DNA of 64,000 nucleotides from Ryuthela nishihirai (GCA_038380435.1 JAWZYU010000030.1:62879817-62943816); one strand, 5' to 3'. Counted from the first letter of the stretch, positions 1 through 11,112 are shown. Program-made: numbers and translations. Notes: generated from the letters alone by a model not told the origin.

Positions 1-512
1 GAGAGAGATGGTAGCCTCCCGTCAAGGCCATCCAGCGTGTTCTTTAACGTTGGGTTGTTTTACCTGTGAGGGGCACTTTTTTGCACACCATGGGCTAAAT
101 GGCCAGGTCACATGGACCCCGAAGGCTCAGAGAAGGTTGGGGGAGGGGACCCACTGGAACAGCTGTTGGGAGAGAGATGGTAGCCTCCCGTCAAGGCCAT
201 CCAGCGTGTTCTTTAACGTTGGGTTGTTTTACCTGTGAGGGGCACTTTTTTGCACACCATGGGCTAAATGGACAGGTCACATGGACCCCGAAGGCTCAGA
301 GAAGGTCGGGGCAGGGGACCCACTGGAACAGCTGTTGGGAGAGAGATGGTAGCCTCCCGTCAAGGCCATCCAGCGTGTTCTTTAACGTGCACAGGGTATG
401 GCTCTCCCGCACACGGGGCCACGGCTTAACGTCCCATCCGACGGACGGCTGCCTTTCCAAGCCCATCGGTGTCCCCTACTGACCGTGAGCAGGGCGGGGA
501 ATTTTTGCGGCG
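1..512 (-). mobile_element. SINE-A, multimeric copy, cut by window start and 5'-truncated
   Basis: Minus-strand SINE-A. The 3' domain is repeated in tandem: the tail motif TTGGGTTGTTTTACC recurs at about 48 and 217, 169 bp apart, and each time is joined directly to the next 3' domain. The body then runs to about 512 (GGGCGGGGAATTTTTGCGG) and stops before the tRNA-like head. The left end lies outside the window. See the copy at 3176 for the full anatomy. Confidence 0.85.
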
Positions 513-1238
513 CAAGTGCGTGACAAGCTGGTACTTTTATGGTGTTACGGCCATATTAATGATCTCGCTGTGTTGTAGGATGAGGGATATTTTAGGTGTT
601 TCCGAATTGGTTTCAAAGTCTGCTTATAACAGTGAGATTTGTTTTTTGACTCTTGTCGCTTCTAGTTGATTTTTATCTATTAAATTTTTTCTACCTCAAA
701 AAACATTCCAACGGTTTCTTTGCGACATTATCAGAAAATGGTAAGCTTGAAACTAATGGTTTATTGAACTAGACAATTAACAAGATATCCCAATTGTTAA
801 AGCCGACGAAATAATTGCCAAATTAAAAAACATATCCGAGATTTCGGGTCTTTGTGAAGCGAGAGAAGCTCGGCAATAAGCCTTTCCAACTTAACACCAC
901 AATTGGCACGTGCAGGTCTTGTTGAGCATTTCGACGTCCTTTCATTGTGCTCAACTCTCTTGTGTACAGTCCGATTCTATTTACAAAAGATATTTCATGT
1001 GCTTGACACAGAAGCTTTCACTACTGTAGGCTGTTATCAACTCTAGCTCTGAAAACACTCGGGCAATCCCTCCATGCTTTTGAGCTTCCTGCACAATGAA
1101 TTTCTTAATTGGTTTCAAGAATGATCTAGCACTCTGCCCTCACGGAGAAAAAAGACGTGAATGGCTTGGGAAGACCACTCTTCATCAGATCAGATGCTAA
1201 GAGATGTTAATCCGTCGCAAAGTGTACAGGGAGCCACA
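513..1238. other. No recognisable feature
   Basis: AT-rich sequence with only short open frames; no domain, RNA gene or repeat edge was recognised. Confidence 0.5.
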
Positions 1239-1408
1239 CTCTGTGCACGTTAGACATACCGGATGGTTTTCATGGGAATCTTCCACCTCTCTACTAGAGT
1301 ACTACCCAGTGGATCCACTTTCCCTGACGAATACTGAATCCTTGGGTTCCTTGTGACCTGGTAGTTTAATCCATTGCCTGAAAAAAAAAATGCTGTTCAG
1401 AGGTGAAA
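1239..1408 (+). mobile_element. Old SINE-A 3' fragment
   Basis: Diverged match to the SINE-A 3' domain: CTGTGCACGTTAGACA, then CCAGTGGATCC, TTGTGACCTGG, CCATTG and GTTCAGAGGTGAAA in the usual order. The head and most of the body are missing. The divergence suggests it is older than most copies in the window. Confidence 0.65.
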
Positions 1409-2289
1409 GAACTGAATGAAACAGTAGCGTCCGAAAATCTAGGTTTACTTAATCAAACTGTTTTTTCAAACTCATTAATAAAAAGGAATTTTTTTCGTTC
1501 TATCATCCAGTTCCGTTTCGATTTTGACAGCCAACAATACTTCTGCTTTTCCCCTGCAATTTTTTAACCTACCACTTTCCCTGCCCTCCCCTCTTTCATC
1601 CTATTTCCCATGCAACATTGCATTGGTGATATCCTAAAACAACATTCCTTACGATCTGAAATCAGAAAGGAATGATTTATTCCGCTATTTATCGGAAAAG
1701 GAAATTAATCGTGAAAAAAAAATAGGAGAACGAACAAACTAAAAAAAAAAAGACCAGCGTTTAAATCTCCTTTTTAGAGAATTGAAAGCTTTTGGAAATC
1801 CAATAAAATATTTACCGCGGCGTTAAAGGAAAAGGAAGAGACAGATGAAGCAGAAATCAGTGACTGAACATGTCGTTACAGTTTGTCACAAAACTGTGAC
1901 AAATGACAGAGCTGAGAACGCTAGGAAATATCTGACGCTTTTTGACCATTCATTCATCACGGCGTCGTATCGATTAAACTATCTTTGCGTCGGATATATA
2001 TTAGCGGTCTTTTTCTTTTGGGTGGGGCAGGAGTTTCTCGATCATTTGATGCTCGGCGAAATACAAAAGGAGCGGCAGCATCGACCAATTAACGAAAACC
2101 CAATGGCATTTTAATGGCGATGCCAAATTGTTCTTAATCCCAAAACACGTAATGCAGGAAATTGCATTTTTTTCTTAATGAATATTTTTTCATCATTCTT
2201 TGTTATTTTACTCTTGGAAAATAAAGAAATATCAGAAAGGAAAATATAAGTTTCTCGTTCAATAAATTCATTCATCAGCGTCTTAAATA
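1409..2289. other. No recognisable feature
   Basis: AT-rich sequence. An open frame at 1845-2114 (89 codons) has no recognisable domain and no context supporting a gene. Confidence 0.45.
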
Positions 2290-2757
2290 CACTGGTTTCC
2301 ATAAATTAAGAAAAATCCGTATGTTAAGTCAATGGGAAGTTAACGCCAAAACTGTATAACTCCTAAAATAGGTTTTTTTGTTTTGAAAAATGTGATTGCA
2401 CATAAAGATCTCAATCATATAAATCAATATCTCGATTTTCAATAATATTCGTTCAGTATTTAATGAGTTATGGAAGTTTGAATATTTAACAACAGCAATG
2501 CCAGTCTTAAGAAACTTATACAAAACTGAAGAATAGTGAAAGAATTCTTTACACAAATTTATAAAATACAAACTTATTTTATTAAACACTTTGATCCAAT
2601 ACTTATTACTAAGTGTTTAATTAACTTCTGAAGTCAATTTTTGTGGCTGGCATGGTTGTCGCTAAATATTCAAACTTATTTTAGATGTTACAGACCTTTG
2701 ACGTTAGCTTCCCATTGACTTAACATACGGATTTTCCTTAATTTATGGAAACCAGTG
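2290..2757. mobile_element. 468-bp DNA transposon relic with ~60-bp terminal inverted repeats
   Basis: The left end (CACTGGTTTCCATAAATT...) and the right end (...AATTTATGGAAACCAGTG) are inverted copies over about 60 bp with only a few mismatches. TA sits immediately outside each end (2288-2289 and 2758-2759), as expected for the Tc1/mariner superfamily. There is no transposase inside, so it is non-autonomous. The interior includes a motif (TTAAATATT..AACTTCCATAA) that also occurs near 41835 and 42955 in the opposite orientation. Confidence 0.75.
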
Positions 2758-3164
2758 TATAAGCCTTTTAAGAGATGCTGCGAGTGGAACAGAAAACGAG
2801 ATGTGCTTTGCATCTCATTATCTTGCTGATAGCAAAGACTGCTGAGCGAAATAGAAAACGTTTAACTCGATTTACCCGTTACAAAGTTGCCGGAAAATCC
2901 CATAGAAATCGAGACCAACAATTTGTGTAAAAAGGGAATAGGTTCAAAAAAACACTTTGTTATTAATAAATCATACATTGACAGTTCTTTACGCATACTT
3001 ATTTCAAATTTCAGTTCAGCATTAATCATAAGCATTAACGTAACATTATTTTGTACTTGCACAAATTCAGATAAGCTTAATTTCTCATACATTTCTTTTT
3101 TGATCACGAAAAACACTCACCATTAATGTGGATGTTCACTATCGAATTTGAAAGGATATTTATC
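2758..3164. other. No gene seen; short fragment of the purine-rich repeat
   Basis: Around 2785-2870 there are two poor copies of the GAAACAGAAAACGAGATG motif that is tandem at 4855-6330. Nothing else is recognised. Confidence 0.4.
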
Positions 3165-3175
3165 AACTGAATATA

Positions 3176-3560
3176 GGGCGGGGGTGGCTCAGTCGGTAGC
3201 GCGCCAGGCTCGTAATCTGTAGTTCCCAGGTTCGAGTCCCAGCTGGGTCAGCGTTGAGATTTATCTCCGCAAAATTCCCCGCCCTGCCCACGGTCAGTAG
3301 GGGACACCGATGGGCTTGGAAAGGCCGCCGTCCGTCGGATGGGACGTTAAGCCGTGGCCCCGTGTGCGGGAGAGCCGTACCCTGTGCACGTTAAAGAACA
3401 CGCTGGATGGCCTTGACGGGAGGCTACCATCTGTCTCCCAACAGCTGTTCCAGTGGGTCCCCTCCCCCAACCTTCTCTGAGCCTTCGGGGTCCTTGTGAC
3501 CTGGCCATTTAGCCCATGGTGTGCAAAAAAGTGCCGCTCAGAGGTAAAACAACCCAACCC
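3176..3560 (+). mobile_element. SINE-A, full-length reference copy with 11-bp TSD
   Basis: Complete 385-bp SINE. The tRNA-like head has an A-box-like TGGCTCAGTCGG (3185-3196) and a B box GGTTCGAGTCC (3229-3239); the anticodon-loop region CTCGTAATCTG resembles tRNA-Met or tRNA-Thr. The body contains GATGGGACGTTAAGCC. The 3' domain starts at GTTAAAG (3390) and ends in AAAACAACCCAACCC. The TSD AACTGAATATA lies at 3165-3175 and 3561-3571. Head, body and tail all match a Pol III-transcribed tRNA-derived SINE mobilised in trans by a LINE. It is not a functional tRNA gene because the cloverleaf is degenerate and continues into the SINE body. Confidence 0.95.
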
Positions 3561-3571
3561 AACTGAATATA

Positions 3572-4034
3572 AATTAGAAATTAAGAATTTGTACCGATAT
3601 TCAATGCTTTTTTGTAAAATTAATATTTATATGATATTTAAGAAACTGTATACAGATCAGATATTTATGTATAAACAAAAATAAGTGCATAGATATTAAT
3701 ATACAATAGTATACAAATATTTATGAAAGATGTCGCCAGACATTACAACGGCAATTTTAGAGAAAGAATATAAATATAATTTATTACAGATGGGGATTTT
3801 ATTAATGTAGGAACTCACTCATATCTATTACTGAAAATAAATGAACTAAAATCATTTGTTTTTTACTTTGGGATGACAGTCTAATAATCTCCCTTGACGA
3901 CATACCACTGCTACTTCATAATATGTATTATATCTACACACAAAAAAACTTCAATCCATACTTCGTAAAACAGTCTATTGTTGTGTAAAGCGAAAGTGGT
4001 GGAATTTTTTTCACCGTGTAAAACTGAAACCACG
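3572..4034. other. AT-rich, no recognisable feature
   Basis: Low-complexity AT-rich sequence between SINE copies; only short frames. Confidence 0.5.
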
Positions 4035-4356
4035 AGGTTCGAGTCCCAGCATTGAGATTTATCTCCGCAAAATTCCCCACCCTGCCCACGGTCAGTAGGG
4101 GACACCGAAGGGCTTGGAAAGGCCGCCGTCCGTCGGATGGGATGTTAAGTCGTTGTCCCGTGTGTAAGAGAGCTATAACCTGTGCACGTTAAAGAACACG
4201 CTGGATGGCCTTGACGGGAGGCTACCATCTGTCTCCCAACAGCTGTTCCAGTGGGTCCCCTCCCCCAACCTTCTGAGCCTTCGGGGTCCATGTGACCTGG
4301 CCATTTAGCCCATGGTGTGCAAAAAAGTGCCGTTCAGAGGTAAAACAACCCAACCC
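4035..4356 (+). mobile_element. SINE-A, 5'-truncated at the B box
   Basis: Begins at GAGGTTCGAGTCCCAGC, the B box of the tRNA-like head, and continues to AAAACAACCCAACCCC. A short deletion joins CCCAG directly to CATTGAG. Confidence 0.9.
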
Positions 4357-4463
4357 CTCACCCAACCTATGTGAGGTGCTAAAAAAATGCAATTTAAGTT
4401 TTACTGTGTAGCAGTATGGGGTTTGTATTAGTTGTCAAAATAAAGAGTATTTTTCATGTATCT

Positions 4464-4798
4464 TTGGTTCGAGTCCCAGACTGGGTCAGAGTTGAGATTT
4501 ATCTCCACAAAATTCCCCGCCCTGCCCACGGTCAGTAGGGGACACCGATGGGCTTGGAAAGGCCGCCGTCCGTCGGATGGGACGTTAAGCCGTGGCCCCG
4601 TGTGCGGGAGAGCCATACCCTGTGCACGTTAAAGAACACGCTGGATGGCCTTGACGGGAGGCTACCATCTGTCTCCCAACAGCTGTTCCAGTGGGTCACC
4701 TTCCCCAACCTTCTTTGAACCCTTCCGAGTTCTTGTGACCTGGTCATTTAGCCCATTGTGTGCGAAAAAAGTGCCGCTCAGAGGTAAAACAACCCAAC
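4464..4798 (+). mobile_element. SINE-A, 5'-truncated at the B box
   Basis: Begins at TGGTTCGAGTCCCAG and ends at AAAACAACCCAACTG. It has the same type of 5' end as the copy at 4035. Confidence 0.9.
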
Positions 4799-5280
4799 TG
4801 AAATCATGTCAATCGATGTGTACTTCTGAGTTAAAGAAATAACGAAATCGTGATTTTCTTCGGGAAAGAAAAACCGAGATGCGAAACGTTTAAGGGAAAT
4901 AAAAACGTTTTGCACAGGAGTTGCAAAAAGAATTTCTCAGAGCAAAACAGTCTCTGAGTGAAACAGAAAACAAATTGCAAATAGTTTGCTCTTCGCAAAG
5001 TAGAAAACGAGATGCAAAGTTCATTCCAGCGGAAAAGAAAAAGAGATACGAAGAATTTGTTCCAAGTGAATAAAAAGAATCCAATTGAAATAGAAAAAGA
5101 GATGCGAACAGTCAGCTATGATTAAAACATAACACGAGAAGAATATTCCCCAAATGAAACAGAAAACATGAAAAAAAATAATTTTTATTGAGTGAAACAG
5201 AAACCAAAATGTACTTCCTGTGTGGCAAAAACGAAACGAGTTTAAGATTTTGTTCTGAGTGAAATGAAGATTTATTCATA

Positions 5281-5489
5281 AATAAAAAAAATAAATACCC
5301 CCTCAAGCAGTTGCTTACCACAGAGGTCTAACAGGAGCCTGTCAGTTTATATGCCACAGTAGAAGATCTGAGAGGATGGCAGGACCTCAGCAGAAAACAA
5401 CACGAACATCCATGCCTTACCCGGGGCTCGAACCCAGGTCCCGTAGATCAGTAGCCAGGCGCTCTAACCACTCGGCCACGGGACGGCTA
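5281..5489 (-). mobile_element. SINE-B, second tRNA-derived SINE family
   Basis: Read on the minus strand it starts with a tRNA-like head: GTCCCGTGGCCGAGTGG (A-box region) and GGTTCGAGCCC (B box). A unique body follows, with AGGTCCTGCCATCC and TATAAACTGACAGG, ending GCTTGAGGGGGTA and an A/T-rich tail. The body matches pieces at 28948-29044 and 37648-37715, which share the same 3' end, so this is a dispersed family. It has no sequence in common with SINE-A outside the generic tRNA boxes. Confidence 0.75.
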
Positions 5490-5816
5490 AGATCAGATGA
5501 AAAACGAAATGTAAAGAATTTAAGTGAAACACAAATTGAAATGAGAAGAACAGAAATTCTGTTTTGGGCTAAATCGAAAACCCGATGCAAAAAGTCTGTT
5601 CCAAGTAAAATGGAAAACGAGATGCAAGGCGTTTGGATAAAATAAAAAAAAGTTAATGAAATAACTTGTAACGAGTGAAAGAGAAAATGATGAACATAAT
5701 TTAAAACGAATGAAAGAGAAATGTAAAGTTCCCATGAGTTAAACGGTCAAAAAGATGCAAATAGTTCAAAGTGAAACATGAAAGAAGGTGTAAAGAGTTT
5801 TCTCTGAGTGAAAGAG

Positions 5817-6260
5817 GGTTGGGTTGTTTCACCTCTGAGCGGCACTTTTTTGCACACCATGGTCTAAATAGCCAGGTCACATGGGTTGGGTTGGGTTGTT
5901 TTACCTCTGAGCGGCACTTTTTTGAACACCATGGGCTAAATGGCCAGGTCACATGGACCCCGAAGGCTCAGAGAAGGTTGGGGAAGGGGACCCACTGGAA
6001 CAGCTGTTGGTAGACAGATGGTAGCCTCCCGTCAAGGCCATCCAGCGTGTTCTTTAACGTGCACAGGGTATGGCTCTCCCGCACACGGGGCCACGGCTTA
6101 ACGTCCCATCCGACGGACGGCGGCCTTTCCAAGCCCATCGGTGTCCCCTACTGACCGTGGGCAGGGCGGGGAATTTTGCGGTGATAAATCTCAACGCTGA
6201 CCCAGCTGGGAACTACAGATTACGAGCCTGGCGCGCTACCGACTGAGCCACCCCCGCCCC
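5817..6260 (-). mobile_element. SINE-A with a duplicated tail segment, 11-bp TSD
   Basis: A full minus-strand SINE-A preceded by an extra ~65-bp copy of the tail end (5817-5884). The TSD GAGTGAAAGAG lies at 5806-5816 and 6263-6273. The tRNA-like head ends at the right (GAGCCACCCCCGCCCC). Confidence 0.9.
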
Positions 6261-6330
6261 GAGAGTGAAAGAGGAAATGAGATGTAGAGGGTTTGCTGTA
6301 AGGGAAACAGAAAAGCGGTGCCAAGAACAA

Positions 6331-7693
6331 ACCGCTAAAAATCACGTTTATTTTCCTCTCCACTTATTTATATATATGCATAAATATATTTCTATCAAAG
6401 TGACTCGTTACGACCAAAAACATTCTGTTCATTTACCAAAGTCTACTACGAATAATTATGACATGGTGAAGCTCCAAATATGAACAAAATTCATGGACTG
6501 ATCCTATTATCATTATTTATGCAAAATAATTAATTTCCTTTTAATACCGAGTGCTTTTTTCGCTTTCTTTTTGTGAACGAAAGTATCGGATTCCGAAAAG
6601 TTTTCGTCTCAAACATTTTTTTAACCTCCACGAAAGCTAGTATATTCTGGTAAAATTCGCCCCAAGGCAATTTCTTTTAGATGCACTTGAGAGGTGGATG
6701 ACGTCAGAATTCCTCCCCTCCCACCTGTGGCTACTTTGATTCGCGCCAAATTTTCACCCTAACTCAGTTACATCTGCACCGGCGTCTGCTACACGGCCGA
6801 TCAATTATTGATCTTCCTCGTGGGTGTGCTCGAGGAGAGAGGAGCGTGTGCGACGCCGTTTCCACGGCAACGCTCCATCCTCCGCTCTATAGGTCTGCAA
6901 CATTCTCTCTTCCCGGATGCTGGCGTCTGCGGACTTCAGCGAAGCTATTTCCTGTGCAAGGAGTCAGCAACCGGAAGTGACGATAAACGCGAGCGCTTCC
7001 CCACCCAGTTGTCTACGACGTGCAGGTCAAAGGGCTGGACAGGAAGTGTCGTAAAAGCGAAAATGTCGCTGGTCCTAATTATGCTACCATAAAAAGAATG
7101 ATGTTAAAAACAGCTTTTGCTACGGCTTGTAAAGGGGGAGAGTAGAGTTAGTCGTGTTGCCATCTCTTATGGCGTAACTTTGTGCAGACGATCGCAAAAC
7201 GATAGTTTGTGTCGCCTTTTCTTGACTACGTATGCGCTGTGTAAGCTTTTTAAAAGGAGCCTTCGAATGCAAGGAGTAAACAAAAGAGCTTTTCGTGATC
7301 CTCTCAGAGTAAATGGTTCTAGACTCTTTCGAAATATAAATGGTCTGAAGCTTTAAATTCTCAACTATGAAGATGAGCCCTTTCATCTCCTTTGAATTTG
7401 AAATGTTTTAATATATGTAGAGGTTTATCTATAGTAAATACAAGCCAAGAAATTAATGTTTTATGTGTGGAGAGAATAGGCAAATACCCAGGATTCAGAT
7501 TCGGTGGACAACAGAGAATTAAACTTGTGTTTCTCAATTGCTAAAATATTCAATTATATTCTATATTGATTAAAATTTTATACTTGTTTATAATCTATTT
7601 TTAGTGTCGGGCATATAACATGGGGACAAAATAGAATTTAGAATTATACAAAGACAAGTTTTGGATTTCAAAGCAGGTAAACAAGTTTGAGGG
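6331..7693. other. No recognised gene; GC-richer patch at ~6690-7050
   Basis: The GC-richer stretch contains an open frame (6808-7092, 94 codons) with no domain I recognise. It could be part of an exon or promoter, but nothing in the sequence decides this. The rest is AT-rich. Confidence 0.35.
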
Positions 7694-7695
7694 TA

Positions 7696-8350
7696 CAGTC
7701 GCTCAAAAAAGTATCCGAACATTAACCCTTTCAGGACCATAAGGTTTCTAAGAGTAAATATTAGTATCTAACTGTTTATTTTAGTTTGTTTAGACGTAAA
7801 ATAAATAAAAATCATAAGAAAAATACATAATGTGTAGTTTTTTTGGAATTTTATGGGAAATATTTTTTCCCAATGGACTATAAAAGGTAACACAAATTAT
7901 AGTTAGGCTTATTATGCAATGTCTTTTATTTATTGGTTTATTAGAACAAAATGTTAACTAAAATAATACAAAATTATGAAATAAAATTACTGTACAAAAT
8001 GATGTGCTAATTATGATATTCTGCGAAGCAATTTCTTATGGTAGTGAGGCAAAGATGGACATTGCACATAGTACATATATTATGCGTCCTGACAGTTCTG
8101 TTTTTGTTTTCTAAACGTTCTCGTTTACGTAATTGCGTTCGGCATACGTTCTATTTTGACATTCTGTATAAAAAATGCAGATAAGGTTATAATTAAATAC
8201 GAAAATCACCAATTTTAAAATGGGAAAAATGTTTCCCTTAGTCGTGAAAGGGTTAAGGTCGATTACAGAATTCAGAAAAAATATCTGGTAACTTTTTAGA
8301 AATTAGTGATCTGGCAATCTTCGTATCACGTGACACGAAGGTTGCAAGAT
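7696..8350. mobile_element. MITE-T, split by a piggyBac-like insertion and missing its right arm
   Basis: The left terminus CAGTCGCTCAAAAAAGTATCC follows TA (7694-7695). After 26 bp it is interrupted at a TTAA; the left arm resumes at 8257 (GGTCGATTACAGAATTCAG) and runs through the central palindrome around TCACGTGA to GGTTGCAAGATCAT. The rest of the right arm is absent, and the sequence changes abruptly into the G-poor block. Confidence 0.85.
7726..8252. mobile_element. piggyBac-like non-autonomous element, TTAA target
   Basis: TTAA flanks both ends (7722-7725 and 8253-8256). The left end is CCCTTTCAGGACCATAAGG; the right end read inward is CCCTTTCACGACTAAGGG. CCC-starting short inverted termini with TTAA duplication are the signature of the piggyBac superfamily. 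The 527-bp interior is AT-rich with no transposase. It sits inside a MITE-T, so it inserted later. Confidence 0.75.
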
Positions 8351-9118
8351 CATACTCCCCCCACTACAAACTTCTGAAAACTCACTTTATACGTTTCACC
8401 AAAAAACTATTCTCCTAAAACACTAACACCACATAAAAACACTCGTTTTTATCACTTAATTTCCCCACATTCTAAACTTTTATCATTTTCTTCCATACTC
8501 ACAACAAAACACACATCATACTCAACACAAAAAAAAAGAATTCAAATAATACTAACTCCTGCAAACCACTCCTCCCTTCCCATTCAAATACCACTCACTC
8601 CAAAAAACCTAAAAAAAACATTCCCCCTTAAACACAGCCATAAAAAGCCACCGAACTCTCACTTCTCAAAAACATGTCCATAACTTTACAAAACAGTTCA
8701 CTAATACTATCAACAACAACTCTCCAAATATTAAATAATTCCAATCGCAAAATATCTTTAATAACTTATTATTTACGATATCTTAACCAAGTTTCAAAAA
8801 AAAAGCTAGAACATATTAATTATTCGTATTCTACCTATCACTGAACACCCCACCTCCCCATTAAACATACGATACACACTCATTTACCTCTAACCATATA
8901 GGCATGTTATCCAAAGTCATCAAGCAAAAATAGCGAAAAAAACCAAACGTAACGTCATACTCTCGTCAAATCACACACATAACACGTGACTCAACATTAC
9001 CCACCCAAAAGAAACAAATCAAAGAGCCATTAGGCCACCAACAACCAACAGTTACGTTTTACGTCATACTTTACACTTCCACGTCACACGCCACTATAGC
9101 AATGCCATCTATCTGCTC
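8351..9118. other. Strongly G-depleted block (+ strand)
   Basis: By hand count about 37 G in the 710 bases 8351-9060 (about 5%), and about 18 G in the first 530, while C is roughly a quarter to a third. Flanking sequence has ordinary G content. No long open frame, tandem period or known element is visible. See findings. Confidence 0.7.
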
Positions 9119-9852
9119 AGGACCGTAATCACTACACGGGCCAACAATTTACTTGAAGAATTAAAAATATGTTAAATTCTCAGTCAGTGAGTAAGGACCC
9201 TCACCTTTTAAGTTTTTTTTATTGAATTTCTCGATGTTAATCCAAAGGAAATGTGAAGTCATTCTTACATGCCATCAAATTTAATGGAAAAATTGTCCTG
9301 AGCAGGGTGGGCTACGAATCAACGGCCGCCTAATGACAGGTCAAGGTGCTCTACCTAGTTCAAAACTATTTTCTCTCAAATTCCTAATATCAGTGTGTAA
9401 CATTGACTTAATAATTTTTCAATTAAACTCCTACCTTTCAAATTTTAATAACTTCAAATCTATAACTTTCTTTTTCCTCATTTAGCTCCCAAAGTAAAAT
9501 AAATTAAACGCCATTTCCGACAACATCCGTTTCCTGTAAAAGTTCTTCGAGCAAGGCGCGAAATCTGCTTACGTCATATTGTAAATTGCAGACGACGGAA
9601 ATATAAGATGCGCAAACGACATAAGATTGGATCTCGAATCGATTGATATCGTTGAAGGATCGAATGATGCATATGATGATATGAGATTAACTTATTAATC
9701 GCCCCACTGCCTTCACAGTCGACTAATTTCAATATCCTTCTCACGAAAACTGATAAGATTTGGAATAATCTTAACTAATGAACTCTTATGATCTGGAAGG
9801 GATTTCATACTTCAATTTAGAGATGCTATTTGGAATTCGATTCCTAATTTCT
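9119..9852. other. No recognisable feature
   Basis: Ordinary AT-rich sequence with short frames only. Confidence 0.5.
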
Positions 9853-9865
9853 ATATCTCAAAGAG

Positions 9866-10200
9866 GGTTGTTGTTTTACCTGTGAGCGGCACTTTTTCGC
9901 ACACCATGGGCTAAATGACCAGGTCACATGGACCCCGAAGGCTCAGAGAAGGTTGGAGGAGGGGACCCACTGGAACAGCTGTTAGGAGACAAGGCCATCC
10001 AGCGTGTTCTTTAACGTGCATAGGGTCGCACCATCCGACGGACGGCCGCCTTTCAAAGCCCATCGGTGTCCCCTACTGACCGTGGGCAGGGCGGGGAATT
10101 TTGCGGAGATAAATCTCAACGCTGACCCAGCTGGGACTCTGAACCTGGGAACTACAGATTACGAGCCTGGCGCGCTAACGACTGAGCCACCCCCGCCCCC
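9866..10200 (-). mobile_element. SINE-A with internal deletion, 13-bp TSD
   Basis: TSD ATATCTCAAAGAG at 9853-9865 and 10201-10213. Relative to the reference, the segment between CAGGGT and CCATCCGACGG (the CTCTCCCGCACACGGGG region) is deleted. The tRNA-like head is at the right end. Confidence 0.92.
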
Positions 10201-10257
10201 ATATCTCAAAGAGACTTGGGTGGGTGGGGGGGGACCCACTCTATATCTGTCAATGGG

Positions 10258-10639
10258 TTGGGTTGTTTTACATCTGAGCGGCACTTTTTTTGCACACCAT
10301 GGGCTAAATGGTCAGGTCACATGGACCCCGAAGGCTCAGAGAAGGTTGGGGGAGGGGACCCACTGGAACAACTGTTGGGACACAGTAGCCTCCCGTCAAG
10401 GCCATCCAGCGTGTTCTTTAACATGCACAGGGTATGGGCTCTCCCGCACACGGGGCCACGGCTTAACATCCCATCCGATGGACGGCGGCCTTTCCAATCT
10501 CATCGGTGTCCCCTACTGACCGTGGGCAGGGCGGGGAATTTTTGCGGAGATAAATCTCAACGCTGACCCAGCTGGGACTCGAACCTGGGAACTACAGATT
10601 ACGAGCCTGGCGCGCTACCGACTGAGCCACCCCCGCCCC
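10258..10639 (-). mobile_element. SINE-A, full-length, 12-bp TSD
   Basis: TSD TCTGTCAATGGG at 10246-10257 and 10640-10651. It is close to full length and inserted just 45 bp from the previous copy. Confidence 0.93.
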
Positions 10640-10837
10640 TCTGTCAATGGGAGTCTCTCGTTCAATGTTCAAAGTGCGTTGTATGTTTCTTTTGCCCACA
10701 GAGCCACGGCTCTAATATCCATCAGAAGGGACACAATTTTCCTCCACAGCATCACCAGCAGTGATTTCTTTTTCCTCTAAAGGCAGAGGAAGTGAAAAGA
10801 GGGGAAACTGAAGTCGTTGGCATAGTCGGCGCCTGGG

Positions 10838-11112
10838 CTAGCGTTGAGATTATTTTCCGCAAAGCTTCCTGCCCTCGGTCAGTCGATGGGATTCGATAGG
10901 CAGCCGTTCGTTGGATGAGGCGTTAAGCCTTATCCCCGTGTGCGGGAGAGCCATACCCCGAGCACGTTATAAACACGCTGGATGGTCGTGACAGGTGGCT
11001 ACCATCTGTCTCCCAAAAGCTGTACAGTGGGCTCTTTTGGGGTCTTTTGAGCTGGCTATTTAGCCCATTGTGTGCAAAAAAAATGCTGCTCAGTGATAAA
11101 ACAACCCAGCTA
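10838..11112 (+). mobile_element. Old SINE-A copy, head missing
   Basis: Diverged body and 3' domain: GCGTTGAGATTATTTTCCGC, then CCCCGTGTGCGGGAGAGCC, ACGCTGGATGG and AAAACAACCCAG. It carries several deletions compared with the reference. Confidence 0.8.

Larger units (their letters stand above)
4855..6330. repeat. Decayed purine-rich tandem repeat (~33-40 bp unit)
   Basis: The approximate motif GAAACAGAAAACGAGATGC followed by AAAGTTTGTTCTGAGT recurs many times with heavy divergence (for example near 4960, 5000, 5165, 5195, 5520, 5610, 5770 and 6265). The tract is split by SINE-B (5281-5489) and SINE-A (5817-6260). The irregular period and point divergence suggest an old minisatellite no longer being homogenised. 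Confidence 0.55.

Noticed and set aside
3181..3255. tRNA gene at the SINE-A head
   Set aside because: A and B boxes are present, but the acceptor stem does not close, the sequence continues into the SINE body, and the same head recurs at many SINE copies.
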